From positions 187,404 to 251,403 of the forward strand of contig NZ_LMPF01000021.1 of assembly GCF_001424345.1 (NCBI RefSeq): a stretch of DNA of 64,000 nucleotides, in the 5' to 3' direction. This document shows, one piece after another, positions 1 through 8,783 of this stretch. Both the position numbers and the translations under genes were made by a program. The notes under the pieces were generated by a model. The model did not search any database and was not told the origin of the DNA. It saw only the letters and a list, made by a program, of their open reading frames with translations. The DNA comes from Burkholderia sp. Leaf177 (GTDB lineage: Bacteria > Pseudomonadota > Gammaproteobacteria > Burkholderiales > Burkholderiaceae). Numbering within the stretch: the first letter of the stretch is position 1; each line of letters begins with the position of its first letter.

Positions 1-367
1 CTGCCTGCATGCGCCGTATTGCGAGAGGCCGTTCGGCGGAAGTTACGACGGCCCAGCGATCGTCGGCAAGCGACTCCAGCAACGCCCGCGCGCCCGGTAT
101 TTCGACAATGCCGTCTACGTCGTCGAGTTCGCGTTGCTTCAGCGCCGCTGTATCGGCTTCTATGTCCGTTCCCGCAGGCGCCAGTGCGCGGACTGTATCG
201 ATCACGCGCCGCCCCTGGCATTCGCGCAGGACCATGGCGGCGTCGAGCCCGTGTTGCGCCGCCCAGTCCGTGTAAGCACGGATCACAGGCGCGTGCGAGT
301 TGATCAACGTTCCATCCATATCGAAGAGAAGACAGGAAGCGCGGAATTCGACTTGAGTAAGCAGCAT
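1..367 (-). CDS. HAD-superfamily hydrolase (sugar phosphatase type), C-terminus outside window
   Basis: This is the N-terminal 122 residues of a haloacid-dehalogenase-type phosphatase read leftwards off the window edge. Motif I is intact as LFDMDGTLINS, with two Asp residues, the first being the expected nucleophile. It is followed by a helical cap region, and motif II is visible as VVTSAERP. The start ATG at 367 gives MLLTQVEFRASC before the motif. The family dephosphorylates small sugar or polyol phosphates, but the substrate cannot be told. It lies about 240 bp downstream of a Gfo/Idh/MocA oxidoreductase on the same strand, so a shared sugar-related role is possible but unproven. Confidence 0.85.
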   Translation of the reverse strand, partial: MLLTQVEFRASCLLFDMDGTLINSHAPVIRAYTDWAAQHGLDAAMVLRECQGRRVIDTVRALAPAGTDIEADTAALKQRELDDVDGIVEIPGARALLESLADDRWAVVTSAERPLAIRRMQA

Positions 368-604
368 GAGGAAGATGAGTGAGGGATATCAATGAGGTGC
401 GGCATGGTCGATTCATGCGGATGCAAAACGACCAGCGGTCCATTCGATTCTATTTTCAAAGTCAGGCAGTCTCGGCGTGTTGACGACTTCAAGCGGCGAG
501 CCGTGAGCATACCTTGCATCGGAAAATACCGGGAAGCGTCGGTTTAAAGCACGCGTGCCACCGGGGAACATCAAAAGATTTTTATGTGATGAACACGCTG
601 CCAT

Positions 605-1747
605 CTAGATCTGCTTCCATGCACCTGCCTTCGATGAACCCAGCACCGCATCGATGATTTGCGCCGACCGATAACCATCGTCGAAAGTCGGCAGGCCGTC
701 GCGCGTCTCGCCGCGAATGACTGCGTAGGTATCGGCAACGAAGGCTTCGAAGCATTGCGCATAGCCTTGCGCGTGACCCGCCGGCAACGTCGCGAGACGC
801 CGCTGCTCGGCGCTGCCGCGCGATGGATCGCGCACGAACAAGCGAGTCGAGTCGCGTTCGCCAAGCCACAACTTTTCGGGTTCTTCCTGATCGAATACGA
901 GGCTCGCGTTGGCGCCATCGATTTCGAACCACAAGCGGTTCTTGCGACCTGCCGATACCTGGCTCACGGTCAGCGTTGTCAGCACGCCCGTGGCCGTGCG
1001 GAACAACGCGCCGGCAATGTCCTCGGTCGTCACGGCTTTGCGCGGCGCCGATGCATCGGCCGTCACCGCCGAGAAGGTCGCCACCGATCCAGCCGGCCGG
1101 TCCTTCATGGTGGTTTGAAGCGTCGCCACAACCGATTCGAAGCGGTCGCCGCTGATCCATTCAATCAGGTCGCACCAGTGCGAGCCGATGTCGGCAAACG
1201 CGCGCGACGGACCGCCTAGCGCGGCGTCGACGCGCCAGTTCGTATCGTCGCGACCGAGCAGCCAGTCCTGAAGATAACTTCCGTGCATCAGTTGCAGCGC
1301 GCCGACGGTGCCGTCCTGCACGAGCGCGCGCGCTTCACGGACCATCGGGTGATATCGATAAACAAATGGAACGGCCGCCACACGTTGCGCCGACCGGGCA
1401 GCATCCGCTAGCGCCTTTGCATCGGCGAGACGGGTTGCAAGCGGCTTCTCACAGATCACGTGCTTGCCGGCGGCAAGCGCCGCCATGGCGATCGGGTAAT
1501 GCGTTGCATTCGGCGTGCAGATATGAATGACATCGACCGACGAGTCGCCGATGGCTTCTTCGACGTTTGAATAAGCGCGTTCAATCCCGAGTTGAGCTGC
1601 GGCCTCAATGGCGCGTTCCGGGCTCGAGGTTGCGATGCCCCTGATCTGAGCGCCCGCCAGACGGCTCGCCCTTGAATGAACTGCGCCCATCATGCCGGCG
1701 CCGACGATCGCGACGCCCAGCGCTCCAGACAGTTTTGTCTCAGCCAT
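605..1747 (-). CDS. Gfo/Idh/MocA family NAD(P)-dependent oxidoreductase
   Basis: The 380-residue protein is of typical family length. The N-terminal Rossmann motif is GVAIVGAGMMGAVHS (residues 11-25), and the family EKP motif appears in HVICEKPLATRLADA near residue 100, where the Lys normally serves catalysis. The C-terminal half is the alpha/beta substrate-binding domain. These enzymes oxidise sugars, inositols or related polyols in the cytoplasm; the substrate is unknown here. A strong ribosome binding site (AAGGAG) lies 8-13 bases before the ATG. The next gene on the same strand is a HAD phosphatase, which fits a small carbohydrate operon. Confidence 0.9.
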   Translation of the reverse strand: MAETKLSGALGVAIVGAGMMGAVHSRASRLAGAQIRGIATSSPERAIEAAAQLGIERAYSNVEEAIGDSSVDVIHICTPNATHYPIAMAALAAGKHVICEKPLATRLADAKALADAARSAQRVAAVPFVYRYHPMVREARALVQDGTVGALQLMHGSYLQDWLLGRDDTNWRVDAALGGPSRAFADIGSHWCDLIEWISGDRFESVVATLQTTMKDRPAGSVATFSAVTADASAPRKAVTTEDIAGALFRTATGVLTTLTVSQVSAGRKNRLWFEIDGANASLVFDQEEPEKLWLGERDSTRLFVRDPSRGSAEQRRLATLPAGHAQGYAQCFEAFVADTYAVIRGETRDGLPTFDDGYRSAQIIDAVLGSSKAGAWKQI

Positions 1748-1983
1748 TTTTTTAAACTCCTTTTGGTTTGAACGGACAATACCGGCGCCCGACTCGCACG
1801 GACATTTTCGTATTATTTAATTCGATTTCCGACATAGATACTATGCCTGTCGACGCGAGAATTAACCAAGCAGCCAACGCTCGGACTCGGAAGTGAAAAA
1901 GACAGTAACCGGCTCTGTCAATTTGCGCACGCATCTGCAAACATGGCGACCCCGACTTCCGACTTCCAGGCAGCAACGTTCCA

Positions 1984-2499
1984 ATGGCATCGAGTAAAGC
2001 GCATCACGCCACGGGCTTTGCGGCCGGCGTCATGGCGGCAAGTGTGGTTGCCCATAGCGGCGCGGCAGGGCCGTTTCATGTGTGGGTCCTGTTGAGTTTC
2101 ATGGCCGCGGTCGCGGGCGGCACCGCGCCGGACTGGCTCGAAGTCGCGTGGTGGTCGCGCAAGCGCCGGCTGTGGGTCACGCACCGTACCGTCACTCATT
2201 GGGGCATTGGATGGATTGCGCTGCTGGTGATTTCGTACCGGTGGCTGGGACATGATCGGCTTGCCGCGCCGGCGTTTGGCTTTGCGTGCGGCGGCTTGAT
2301 GCATCTGCTCGCCGACTGGCCCAACCCGCTCGGCGTTCCGTGGTTCACCACGCGTCATTCGCTCAATTGGTGGAACAGCGGCCATTGCGACCTGCTGGTT
2401 GTCGGGGCTTCATGGACTGCGGCGTGGTTCGTCGCCGGCCATGCCGGGCTGCACGACATCTACAGTCTTACGCACTTGACACGCTGGATAACGCGCTAA
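1984..2499 (+). CDS. YdjM-like membrane-bound metal-dependent hydrolase (DUF457 family)
   Basis: The 171-residue protein has several hydrophobic segments and the conserved charged residues of the YdjM/DUF457 family: an early KAHHATG motif, PDWLEVAWW, and HRTVTHWGIGW, where His and Asp residues probably bind a metal. It is expected in the inner membrane. In Escherichia coli the family member is LexA-regulated and its substrate is unknown. No good Shine-Dalgarno sequence precedes the ATG. It is flanked by a 236-bp gap on the left and a 261-bp gap on the right and appears to be transcribed alone. Confidence 0.8.
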   Translation: MASSKAHHATGFAAGVMAASVVAHSGAAGPFHVWVLLSFMAAVAGGTAPDWLEVAWWSRKRRLWVTHRTVTHWGIGWIALLVISYRWLGHDRLAAPAFGFACGGLMHLLADWPNPLGVPWFTTRHSLNWWNSGHCDLLVVGASWTAAWFVAGHAGLHDIYSLTHLTRWITR

Positions 2500-2760
2500 G
2501 CCCAGTCCTTCAGGAAGCCTACTTCAAAAGCCGCCACTTGGTCGTGCGGCCGATCCCGAATTGCTTTGCTGCGGCGTTGCGATTATCGCAGCATGAATCG
2601 AGCGCGCGGAAACAAAGCAATCAACTCATAGTCGACCATGAGCGAGAGTTAATGCCAACCGGGCAAGAAGAATCCGCGCTGCCGCATACGCGTAAACGCT
2701 TAGCATCAAAAGTCCCACCCGTTTCTTGACTTCCCACAATCACCGCTTAAACTTAACTTC

Positions 2761-3183
2761 ATGGTTAAGTATTCCGAAGCGGCCTTGAACCGCACATTCA
2801 CCGCCCTGGCCGACCCGACGCGCCGCGCGCTTCTCGCACGTCTGTCCGCCGGCGCGGACTTGTCCGTGAGCGAACTCGCACAGCCGTTCGCCATGTCGTT
2901 GCCCGCCGTGATGAAGCATCTAGACGTGTTGTCGGATGCCGGGCTGATCACGCGGACCAAGACGGGACGCACCGTCGCTTGCCGGCTCGCCGCCGGACCG
3001 ATGGAGGAAGCCATGCAATGGCTCGCCCGTTACGAGCGCTTCTGGACCGATACCCTCGATCGCCTTGCCGCCTTTGTGGAGGAAGACCCATGTCCGACAA
3101 ACCCAGCCTCACGCTTCAGCGCCGAATCAACGCCAGTCCCGCCAAAATCTTCGCCGCGTGGACGGAACCGTCGCAACTCGTGA
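2761..3183 (+). CDS. ArsR-family winged-helix transcriptional regulator
   Basis: The 140-residue protein opens with the ArsR helix-turn-helix: ALADPTRRALLARL, then SVSELAQPFAMSLPAVMKHL, then a wing ending in GRTVACRL. It belongs to the subgroup that sits directly before an SRPBCC (AHSA1/START-like) gene and usually lacks metal-binding cysteines, as here. It probably represses its own operon. Its last 31 codons overlap the start of the SRPBCC gene in another frame, so the final tail after about residue 109 is unusual and may be unstructured. DUF899 follows as the third gene. Confidence 0.9.
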   Translation: MVKYSEAALNRTFTALADPTRRALLARLSAGADLSVSELAQPFAMSLPAVMKHLDVLSDAGLITRTKTGRTVACRLAAGPMEEAMQWLARYERFWTDTLDRLAAFVEEDPCPTNPASRFSAESTPVPPKSSPRGRNRRNS

Positions 3184-3518
3184 AGTGGATGCATCCCGCC
3201 AATAACAACGTGATTCGCGCTGAGATGGACGTGCGCGTCGGCGGCCGGTTTCGCATCGTCATGCGCACGCCGGCTGGCGAAGAGCACGACGTAAGCGGCG
3301 TATTCAAGGAAGTCGTGCAAGACGAAAAACTCGTCTACACCTGGGCTTGGCGCAGCACGCCCGAACGCGAATCGCTTGTCACGTTCACGCTCAGGCGCGA
3401 CGGCGAACTCACTCTGCTCACACTCAAGCACGAGCAGTTCTTCGATGAAACCGCACGCGACAACCACGAGTCCGGCTGGAACGAAATCCTCGACGGACTT
3501 GTACGGGAATTCGCCTGA
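3090..3518 (+). CDS. SRPBCC / AHSA1-type domain protein
   Basis: The 142-residue single-domain protein starts at the ATG preceded by GGAGGAAG; upstream in-frame codons are not needed. Family features are LQRRINASPAKIFAAWTEP at the N-terminus, GGRFRIVM in the central sheet, and the C-terminal HESGWNEILDGL helix that closes the hydrophobic ligand pocket. Such proteins bind small hydrophobic ligands, but no specific ligand is known for this subgroup. The gene overlaps the upstream ArsR gene by 94 bp and lies 20 bp before the DUF899 gene, so the three are surely one operon. Confidence 0.9.
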   Translation: MSDKPSLTLQRRINASPAKIFAAWTEPSQLVKWMHPANNNVIRAEMDVRVGGRFRIVMRTPAGEEHDVSGVFKEVVQDEKLVYTWAWRSTPERESLVTFTLRRDGELTLLTLKHEQFFDETARDNHESGWNEILDGLVREFA

Positions 3519-3538
3519 TCACTGGAGGAGGACGCAAG

Positions 3539-4285
3539 ATGGAACAGCACCCGGTAGTTTCACAAGACGAATGGTTTGCCGCGCAAAAGGCGCATCTCGC
3601 CGATGAAAAGGCGTTGACCCATGCGCGCGATGCGCTTGCCGAAAAGCGACGCGCGTTGCCGTGGGTAAAGGTCGAAAAGCGTTATACGTTCGATACGCCG
3701 CATGGCCGCAAGACGCTTGCCGAACTCTTCAACGGACGCAGCCAGCTGATCGTGTATCACTTCATGCTGGGGCCGGACTGGGAAGCGGGATGCATCGGCT
3801 GCTCATTCGTGTCGGATCATGTGGACGGTGCGTTGATGCATGTCGAGCAACGCGACGTTGCTTACGTTGCGGTATCGCGTGCGCCTCTTTCGAAAATAGA
3901 AGCCTTCAAGAGGCGCATGGGCTGGCACTTCAAATGGGTATCGTCATTTGGCAGCGACTTCAATTTCGACCATCACGTTTCGTTCACGCCAGAGCAGCGC
4001 GCCACCGGCAAGATCGAATACAACTTCGAGACGCACGAAACCACAGAGCCTGGCTTTGACAGCGACGAGATGCCCGGCGTCAGCGTCTTCTACAAAGACG
4101 AGGCGGGCGATGTGTTCCGCACTTTCTCGGCGTATGGACGTGGCGTGGAACCGCTTATCGGCGCTTACGATTTGCTCGACCTCACGCCGAAGGGACGCGA
4201 CGAGGAACACGGCATGACGGACTGGATGCGGCATCACGATCGCTACGACAACACGCAGCATAAAGCGGAAGGAAGTTGTCATTGA
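3539..4285 (+). CDS. DUF899 thioredoxin-like family protein
   Basis: The 248-residue protein matches the DUF899 family, which has a thioredoxin-like fold: HFMLGPDWEAGCIGCSFVSDHVDG carries a CxxC (Cys-Ile-Gly-Cys), and YVAVSRAPLSKIEAFKRRMGW follows. The C-terminus has the usual DLLDLTPKGRDE region and ends Gly-Ser-Cys-His. The enzymatic role of this family is not established. A ribosome binding site (GGAGGA) lies 7-12 bases before the ATG. It is the last gene of the ArsR-SRPBCC-DUF899 operon and is followed by a GC-rich hairpin. Confidence 0.85.
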   Translation: MEQHPVVSQDEWFAAQKAHLADEKALTHARDALAEKRRALPWVKVEKRYTFDTPHGRKTLAELFNGRSQLIVYHFMLGPDWEAGCIGCSFVSDHVDGALMHVEQRDVAYVAVSRAPLSKIEAFKRRMGWHFKWVSSFGSDFNFDHHVSFTPEQRATGKIEYNFETHETTEPGFDSDEMPGVSVFYKDEAGDVFRTFSAYGRGVEPLIGAYDLLDLTPKGRDEEHGMTDWMRHHDRYDNTQHKAEGSCH

Positions 4286-4302
4286 AGAGTCTGTCCACGC
4301 AG

Positions 4303-4331
4303 GACTGGCCGCTCCGATGGCGCGGCCAGTC
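4303..4331 (+). terminator. GC-rich hairpin after the DUF899 gene
   Basis: A 10-bp perfect stem (GACTGGCCGC / GCGGCCAGTC) with a 9-base loop lies 18 bp after the DUF899 stop codon. It is not followed by a T-run, so it may be a weak or factor-assisted terminator, or only an RNA 3'-end stabiliser. Confidence 0.45.
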
Positions 4332-4411
4332 GAAGCTTCCTCGTATTTACCCGTGCCGCCGTAAACCCTGAGCGCCCGGATCTTGTAACCGCTCCATTCA
4401 TCGCCTATTCT

Positions 4412-4425
4412 CTGAAACGTTTCAG
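4412..4425. promoter_or_regulatory. LacI-family operator upstream of the lacI-type gene
   Basis: CTGAAACGTTTCAG is a perfect 14-bp palindrome with the central CG typical of LacI/GalR operators. It lies 22 bp before the regulator start codon. An identical core occurs again before the MFS transporter gene, so it is very likely the binding site for autoregulation by the adjacent LacI-type protein. Confidence 0.8.
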
Positions 4426-4446
4426 TCGATGCCGAATGGGTGATCC

Positions 4447-5487
4447 ATGAGCGTGCCTGACAGAGCCCTTCCCACGCTGCGCGATGTCGCGAATGCGGCG
4501 AAGGTGTCTGTTGGCACGGCGTCGAAGGTGCTGTCCGGTGCTTCTGGCGTAAGCGCCGAGCGCGCTCGCCGCGTCTGGGATGCGGCGCGTCTTATTGGAT
4601 ACCGGCGTAACGGAATCGCGGCCGACCTACGCCGTGGCCGCCCTACTTCCATTGGCCTGGTCCTTCCTGATCTCACCAACCAGTTTTTCGTCGACGTCGC
4701 GCGCGCCCTCGAAAACCATGCGTTGCAGCATGGTTATCAGTTGATCCTGGCTCACGCCAACGAAGATCCTGAGCGCGAAACCGAACGCATCCGCTTTGTC
4801 ATGTCGCGTCAGGTGGCGGGCATGATCATCATTCCGTGCAGCGGTTACCAGCACGCAATAACCGAGGCTCGCGAATGCAACGTGCCACTCGTGATGGCGG
4901 ATCGCGTGGACGACACTTTCCCCGCGAACACGGTTACGACCAACAGCCGTAGCGCTGCCGCCGATGGCACCGCGCACCTGATCGCGCTCGGGCACCAACG
5001 CATCACGTTCCTCGTCAACACGCTTGATCTCGTCAATTCGCGAGAACGCGCGGACGCTTATGTCGATGCAATGCGTAACGCGCATCTTGCCAAATACATT
5101 GCAGTGGTCGAGTGCGGCATGACGGCCACGCAAAGCCATGCAGCAACCCTCAAGGTATTGAGCGGTTCAATGCGTCCGACCGCCCTCTTCACTGGCTGCA
5201 ACGTGACAACGCTGGGCGCGCTGCGCGCCATCCGCGACGCCGACTTGCGTATTCCAACGGACGTGTCGCTCCTTTCCTTCGATGACGCCCCCTGGATGTC
5301 CGTGCTGCGTCCCTATCTGACGTCGATACGTCAGCCTGTGGAGGCCATCGGCCATGCCATCTGGCAGTTGATGCTCAAGCTCTTGAACGGTGAGCAGCAC
5401 GAATTCGTTCACTTGAGTTTCAAAGCCGAATTGCTGGTGCGTGAAAGCACCTCGTATGCATCTGCCGAAACAGCCGTACCCGGATGA
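4447..5487 (+). CDS. LacI-family transcriptional regulator
   Basis: The 346-residue protein has the family layout. An N-terminal helix-turn-helix (LRDVANAAKVSVGTASKVLS, residues 11-30) is followed by the hinge helix (NGIAADLRRGRP) and a periplasmic-binding-protein-like effector domain beginning SIGLVLPDLTNQFF. The C-terminal region carries the usual LLSFDDAPW and TSIRQP motifs. It probably represses itself and the MFS transporter gene that begins 45 bp later, since a TGAAACGTTTCA palindrome lies before each. Its own TGA stop codon is part of the second operator. The inducer is unknown, probably a sugar acid given the transporter family. Confidence 0.92.
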   Translation: MSVPDRALPTLRDVANAAKVSVGTASKVLSGASGVSAERARRVWDAARLIGYRRNGIAADLRRGRPTSIGLVLPDLTNQFFVDVARALENHALQHGYQLILAHANEDPERETERIRFVMSRQVAGMIIIPCSGYQHAITEARECNVPLVMADRVDDTFPANTVTTNSRSAAADGTAHLIALGHQRITFLVNTLDLVNSRERADAYVDAMRNAHLAKYIAVVECGMTATQSHAATLKVLSGSMRPTALFTGCNVTTLGALRAIRDADLRIPTDVSLLSFDDAPWMSVLRPYLTSIRQPVEAIGHAIWQLMLKLLNGEQHEFVHLSFKAELLVRESTSYASAETAVPG

Positions 5488-5496
5488 AACGTTTCA
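5485..5496. promoter_or_regulatory. Second LacI-family operator, overlapping the lacI stop codon
   Basis: The perfect palindrome TGAAACGTTTCA starts with the TGA stop codon of the LacI-type gene and lies 36 bp before the MFS start codon. It matches the core of the operator at 4412-4425. This suggests a separate regulated promoter for the transporter. Confidence 0.8.
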
Positions 5497-5532
5497 GATG
5501 AAATCACAACCTCAATACTGGAGACATGGCAA

Positions 5533-6867
5533 ATGGACCTTGAGAAAAGCACACTGACGCGCGTGACTGCGCGGCTAGTCCCCTTCCTGATGCTTTGCTA
5601 TTTCATCGCTTATCTGGATCGTGTGAACGTGGGTTTTGCCGCGTTGCAGATGAACAAGGATCTTGGCTTTTCGCCCAGCGCATTCGGCTTCGGCGCGGGC
5701 ATTTTCTTCATTGCGTATTTCTTCTTCGAGGTGCCGTCCAATCTGCTGCTCGAAAAATTCGGCGCACGGAAATGGATCGCGCGGATCATGTTCACGTGGG
5801 GAATTCTTGCAGCCGCGATGGCTTTCATTCCGCACATCGCGCAATACACGGGCATGACCTCCGCGCACGTCTTCTACACGCTGCGTGTGCTGCTCGGGAT
5901 CGCCGAAGCGGGGTTTTTTCCCGGCATCATCTTCTTGCTGACGCTCTGGTTTCCCGCCGCTTATCGCGGTCGCGTGGTCGGCTATTTCATGGTCGCGATC
6001 CCGTTGTCGACGGTCATCGGTGCGCCTATCTCGGGCGCCCTCCTGAACCTCGATAAACTCGGCGGCCTTGCCGGATGGCAGTGGGTCTACTTGATCGAAG
6101 CGTTGCCTGCTTTGTTCCTTGCGTTCGTGGTGTTCTTCTATCTCACCGATAAACCCGCCGACGCGAAGTGGCTCACCGACGACCAGCGCAACTGGCTCGT
6201 CAACCGTCAAGCGGAGGAACGCCGGCAACGCGAAGCCGTGCGCAGTTTCAGCGTGAAGGAAGCCTTGTTCAATCCGCGTGTGCTCGCGGTCGCGCTGATC
6301 TATTTCGGCGCAAACGCTACGAACTACGGCCTGAGCTTTTTCCTGCCGCAAATCGTGAAAGGCTTCGGCCTGACGAATGTGCAAACGGGGCTGGTGACGT
6401 CCTTGCCTTACATCGTAGGCGCAATCAGCATGGTGTACTGGGGACGTCACTCGGACCGCAAGCTCGAGCGCAAATGGCATGTGGCAATCGCGTTGCTGGT
6501 CGCGGCTGGCGGGATCGCGGCATCGACGGCGCTGGATAATCCGGTGCTGAAGATGATCGCGCTTTCGATCGCCGGCTTTGGCATCTTCGGTTGCCTGCCG
6601 GTCATCTGGACTTTGCCTGCTGCATTCCTCTCGGGCGCGGCGGCTGCCGGCGGCATTGCAGCGGTGAATTCGCTCGGCAATCTTGCGGGGTTTTTTGGGC
6701 CCTATGCGATGGGCTGGATCAAGGACAGTACCGGCAGTTTTGCCGCTGGTTTGTTGTGTCTGTCGGGCGCGGGACTGGTCGGTGTGGCAGCCGTGCTATT
6801 GCTGAAACACGATACGGCTCTGGAAAACGCGCCACGCCCGACGTTCGCCGAAGAACGCCATACGTAA
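5533..6867 (+). CDS. MFS transporter, anion:cation symporter (ACS) family
   Basis: The 444-residue inner-membrane protein shows twelve hydrophobic segments and ACS-family signatures. These are YFIAYLDRVNVGFAALQMNKDLG in the first helix and loop, FFFEVPSNLLLEKFGARKWIARIM, and GIAEAGFFPGIIFLLTLWFP. Members take up sugar acids, tartrate, phthalate and similar organic anions with protons. The start follows a GGAG sequence nine bases away. Its position beside a LacI-type gene and a matching operator indicates substrate-induced expression. No catabolic enzyme gene adjoins it, so the substrate stays open. Confidence 0.88.
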   Translation: MDLEKSTLTRVTARLVPFLMLCYFIAYLDRVNVGFAALQMNKDLGFSPSAFGFGAGIFFIAYFFFEVPSNLLLEKFGARKWIARIMFTWGILAAAMAFIPHIAQYTGMTSAHVFYTLRVLLGIAEAGFFPGIIFLLTLWFPAAYRGRVVGYFMVAIPLSTVIGAPISGALLNLDKLGGLAGWQWVYLIEALPALFLAFVVFFYLTDKPADAKWLTDDQRNWLVNRQAEERRQREAVRSFSVKEALFNPRVLAVALIYFGANATNYGLSFFLPQIVKGFGLTNVQTGLVTSLPYIVGAISMVYWGRHSDRKLERKWHVAIALLVAAGGIAASTALDNPVLKMIALSIAGFGIFGCLPVIWTLPAAFLSGAAAAGGIAAVNSLGNLAGFFGPYAMGWIKDSTGSFAAGLLCLSGAGLVGVAAVLLLKHDTALENAPRPTFAEERHT

Positions 6868-6927
6868 ATGGCATGACGAGGTTTTTCCGCTCGCAACGAC
6901 GTCCTGTCGCGAGTGAAAAACCCGTCT

Positions 6928-8127
6928 TCAAACCGTTGCCCTGAAGATGCGCTCTCGAGTCTCCAGATGGTCGATAAGCGCCTTTCCTGCCGGCTCAGAA
7001 AACCATTGCGCGTGGCCAAGCAAATAGCCATCGTAAGCAACATCCGCGTTTTGCTGCGACCCGAGCGTCGCGTGGAAATACGCGACCTCGGAAAGCGCAA
7101 ACTCCGTATGAACGATCGGCAATATTGCCACGAGCGCCGCATATTCGTCATCGCTCAAGGGCGTGCGCGATTCATATCCGTTCAGCAACGCATCGACATG
7201 ATCCAGGTGCACCTGACGAGCGTCTTGCGCCGATAACCACTCGATGGCATTTCGCTCGATCGCGACCGCGAGATCGTAGACGGCGCACGTCCGGTCCGAT
7301 AAACCAAAGTCGAGGATGGTGCTGACTCGAGCGCCGGGTGTGTCGCTGGTCCAGAGAAGGTTGGACGCGTGCCAGTCGCCGTGCGTCCAGAGCGGGCGCA
7401 GTGCGGGCAGCAGAGGCGCCAGCCGCGCGTGCCAGGGCAAGATGACCCGCGTCACGTCCGAACGCCAGTCACGCCCTTGCAACGCGTTGAGCAGCGACGG
7501 TTGCGCGCCGATCCATCGGTCAAGTGCGTCGATGAGGCCGGCGTCATTGAGCGCCCGAAAACTCGAAAGCAGCGGACGGATGGGCCGCGCCGGCGCAGCG
7601 AAATCTTGCGCTGCGACGTGCAGGCGCGCGAGCATGTGCCCGGCTGCGAACGCATGGGAAGTATCGGCGAAAGGCGTCCACGACATCGCTTTCCGATACA
7701 CATCCACGCCCGCCGCCGCCCGATGCACCTCGTACGTCCATTCGCCACGGACCACTGCCGTGTCGCCGTCTGGCGTGGCGAGAATATCCGCGACCGGCAG
7801 TCCGTGCGACGCGAGGTGCGCGATAAACGCGTGCTCTTCCGCGAGCCCTTGCACGTCGCGGATGCTTGCGTGATGCCGCTTCATGAAGAGCGTGTCGCCG
7901 CTCGACGTGTCGATCAGCACCGCTGCAGAAAACGGCCGCGGGCTATGCCACGTGAGTCCGGTCACGGCGCCGATAAAAGGAAACTGCTCGAACACCGCCT
8001 CGGCTTCTTCACGCGTGATCAACGGCCAGTCGCGCTCAGCCTGCTCGCCATCTACGCCGAACTGCAAAGGCGCAAACTCTGTAGACGATTCACCAGGCGG
8101 AGGCGTTTTTGCTGTCGACATGTTCAT
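6928..8127 (-). CDS. APH-family small-molecule kinase, partner of PnuC
   Basis: The 399-residue protein belongs to the aminoglycoside-phosphotransferase/choline-kinase fold. It has the Brenner motif HGDWHASNLLW and the metal-binding ILDFGLSD, while DTLFMKRHHASI is the likely nucleotide-binding Lys strand. The gene starts two bases after pnuC ends, so the two are translationally linked. PnuC carriers work by facilitated diffusion followed by trapping through phosphorylation. This enzyme is therefore more likely a vitamin kinase (nicotinamide riboside or thiamine) than a drug-resistance enzyme. That is inference from context. Confidence 0.82.
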   Translation of the reverse strand: MNMSTAKTPPPGESSTEFAPLQFGVDGEQAERDWPLITREEAEAVFEQFPFIGAVTGLTWHSPRPFSAAVLIDTSSGDTLFMKRHHASIRDVQGLAEEHAFIAHLASHGLPVADILATPDGDTAVVRGEWTYEVHRAAAGVDVYRKAMSWTPFADTSHAFAAGHMLARLHVAAQDFAAPARPIRPLLSSFRALNDAGLIDALDRWIGAQPSLLNALQGRDWRSDVTRVILPWHARLAPLLPALRPLWTHGDWHASNLLWTSDTPGARVSTILDFGLSDRTCAVYDLAVAIERNAIEWLSAQDARQVHLDHVDALLNGYESRTPLSDDEYAALVAILPIVHTEFALSEVAYFHATLGSQQNADVAYDGYLLGHAQWFSEPAGKALIDHLETRERIFRATV

Positions 8128-8129
8128 TC

Positions 8130-8732
8130 TCAGGCCGCGCGTGGCGTTTGCGTGGGTTCGGCACGCGCAGCGGCGCGGCTCCAGTCACGCAAGCCGATCA
8201 GCGCCAGCACGACAAAGAGCGCATAGAGCCCTGACGTCGGGTAAAGACCCTTGAACACAAACATCCCGACATAAACAACATCCACCGCGATCCAGAGCCA
8301 CCACGACGCTATATAGCGCCGCGCGGTCCAGTACTGCGCAACGAGACTGAACGCTGTCAGCGACGCATCCACATACGGCAACGCCGCGTCCGTTAGCCGC
8401 GCCATCAACGAGCCGAGCACTACGCTTCCAATGATCGCGAGCAGTACGCCGGACCCGAGCGCCATTGGCGTAACAGCTTGCACACGCACTTCGGCGGACT
8501 CCGCTGGCGAATTCAGCTTTCTTTGCTCGAGCCAGACCCACCATCCGTAGATTTGCAATACGGCAAAAGCGCCCTGCAACAGCATGTCGGAGTACAGCTT
8601 TGCATCGAAGAAAATCCAGCCATATAGCGCCACCGATACCAACCCTACCGGCCAGCACAGCATCTTGCGTCGAGCGGTCAGCCAGATAGCGAACGCGCTT
8701 ACGATCACACCGATGATTTCCAGAACGGACAT
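8130..8732 (-). CDS. pnuC: PnuC-family vitamin transporter
   Basis: The 200-residue integral membrane protein has about seven hydrophobic segments and PnuC features: EIIGVIVSAFAIWLTARRKM at the N-terminus, CWPVGLVSVALYGWIFFDAKLYSDMLLQ, and QIYGWWVWL, with many Trp and Tyr residues in the pocket region. PnuC carriers move nicotinamide riboside, and relatives (PnuT, PnuX) move thiamine or riboflavin. The gene lies between a TonB-dependent receptor (51 bp upstream) and an APH-type kinase (2 bp downstream). I see no TPP riboswitch elements before the operon, so the vitamin cannot be assigned. Confidence 0.9.
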   Translation of the reverse strand: MSVLEIIGVIVSAFAIWLTARRKMLCWPVGLVSVALYGWIFFDAKLYSDMLLQGAFAVLQIYGWWVWLEQRKLNSPAESAEVRVQAVTPMALGSGVLLAIIGSVVLGSLMARLTDAALPYVDASLTAFSLVAQYWTARRYIASWWLWIAVDVVYVGMFVFKGLYPTSGLYALFVVLALIGLRDWSRAAARAEPTQTPRAA

Positions 8733-8783
8733 TACGTTAGCCTCGATTCGGGGACGCGTGAAAGCGCGGCATTAGAGACATTC

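Noticed and set aside
6928..8127. Aminoglycoside-resistance phosphotransferase
   Set aside because: The fold is shared, but the two-base link to pnuC points to a vitamin kinase; resistance is not supported.
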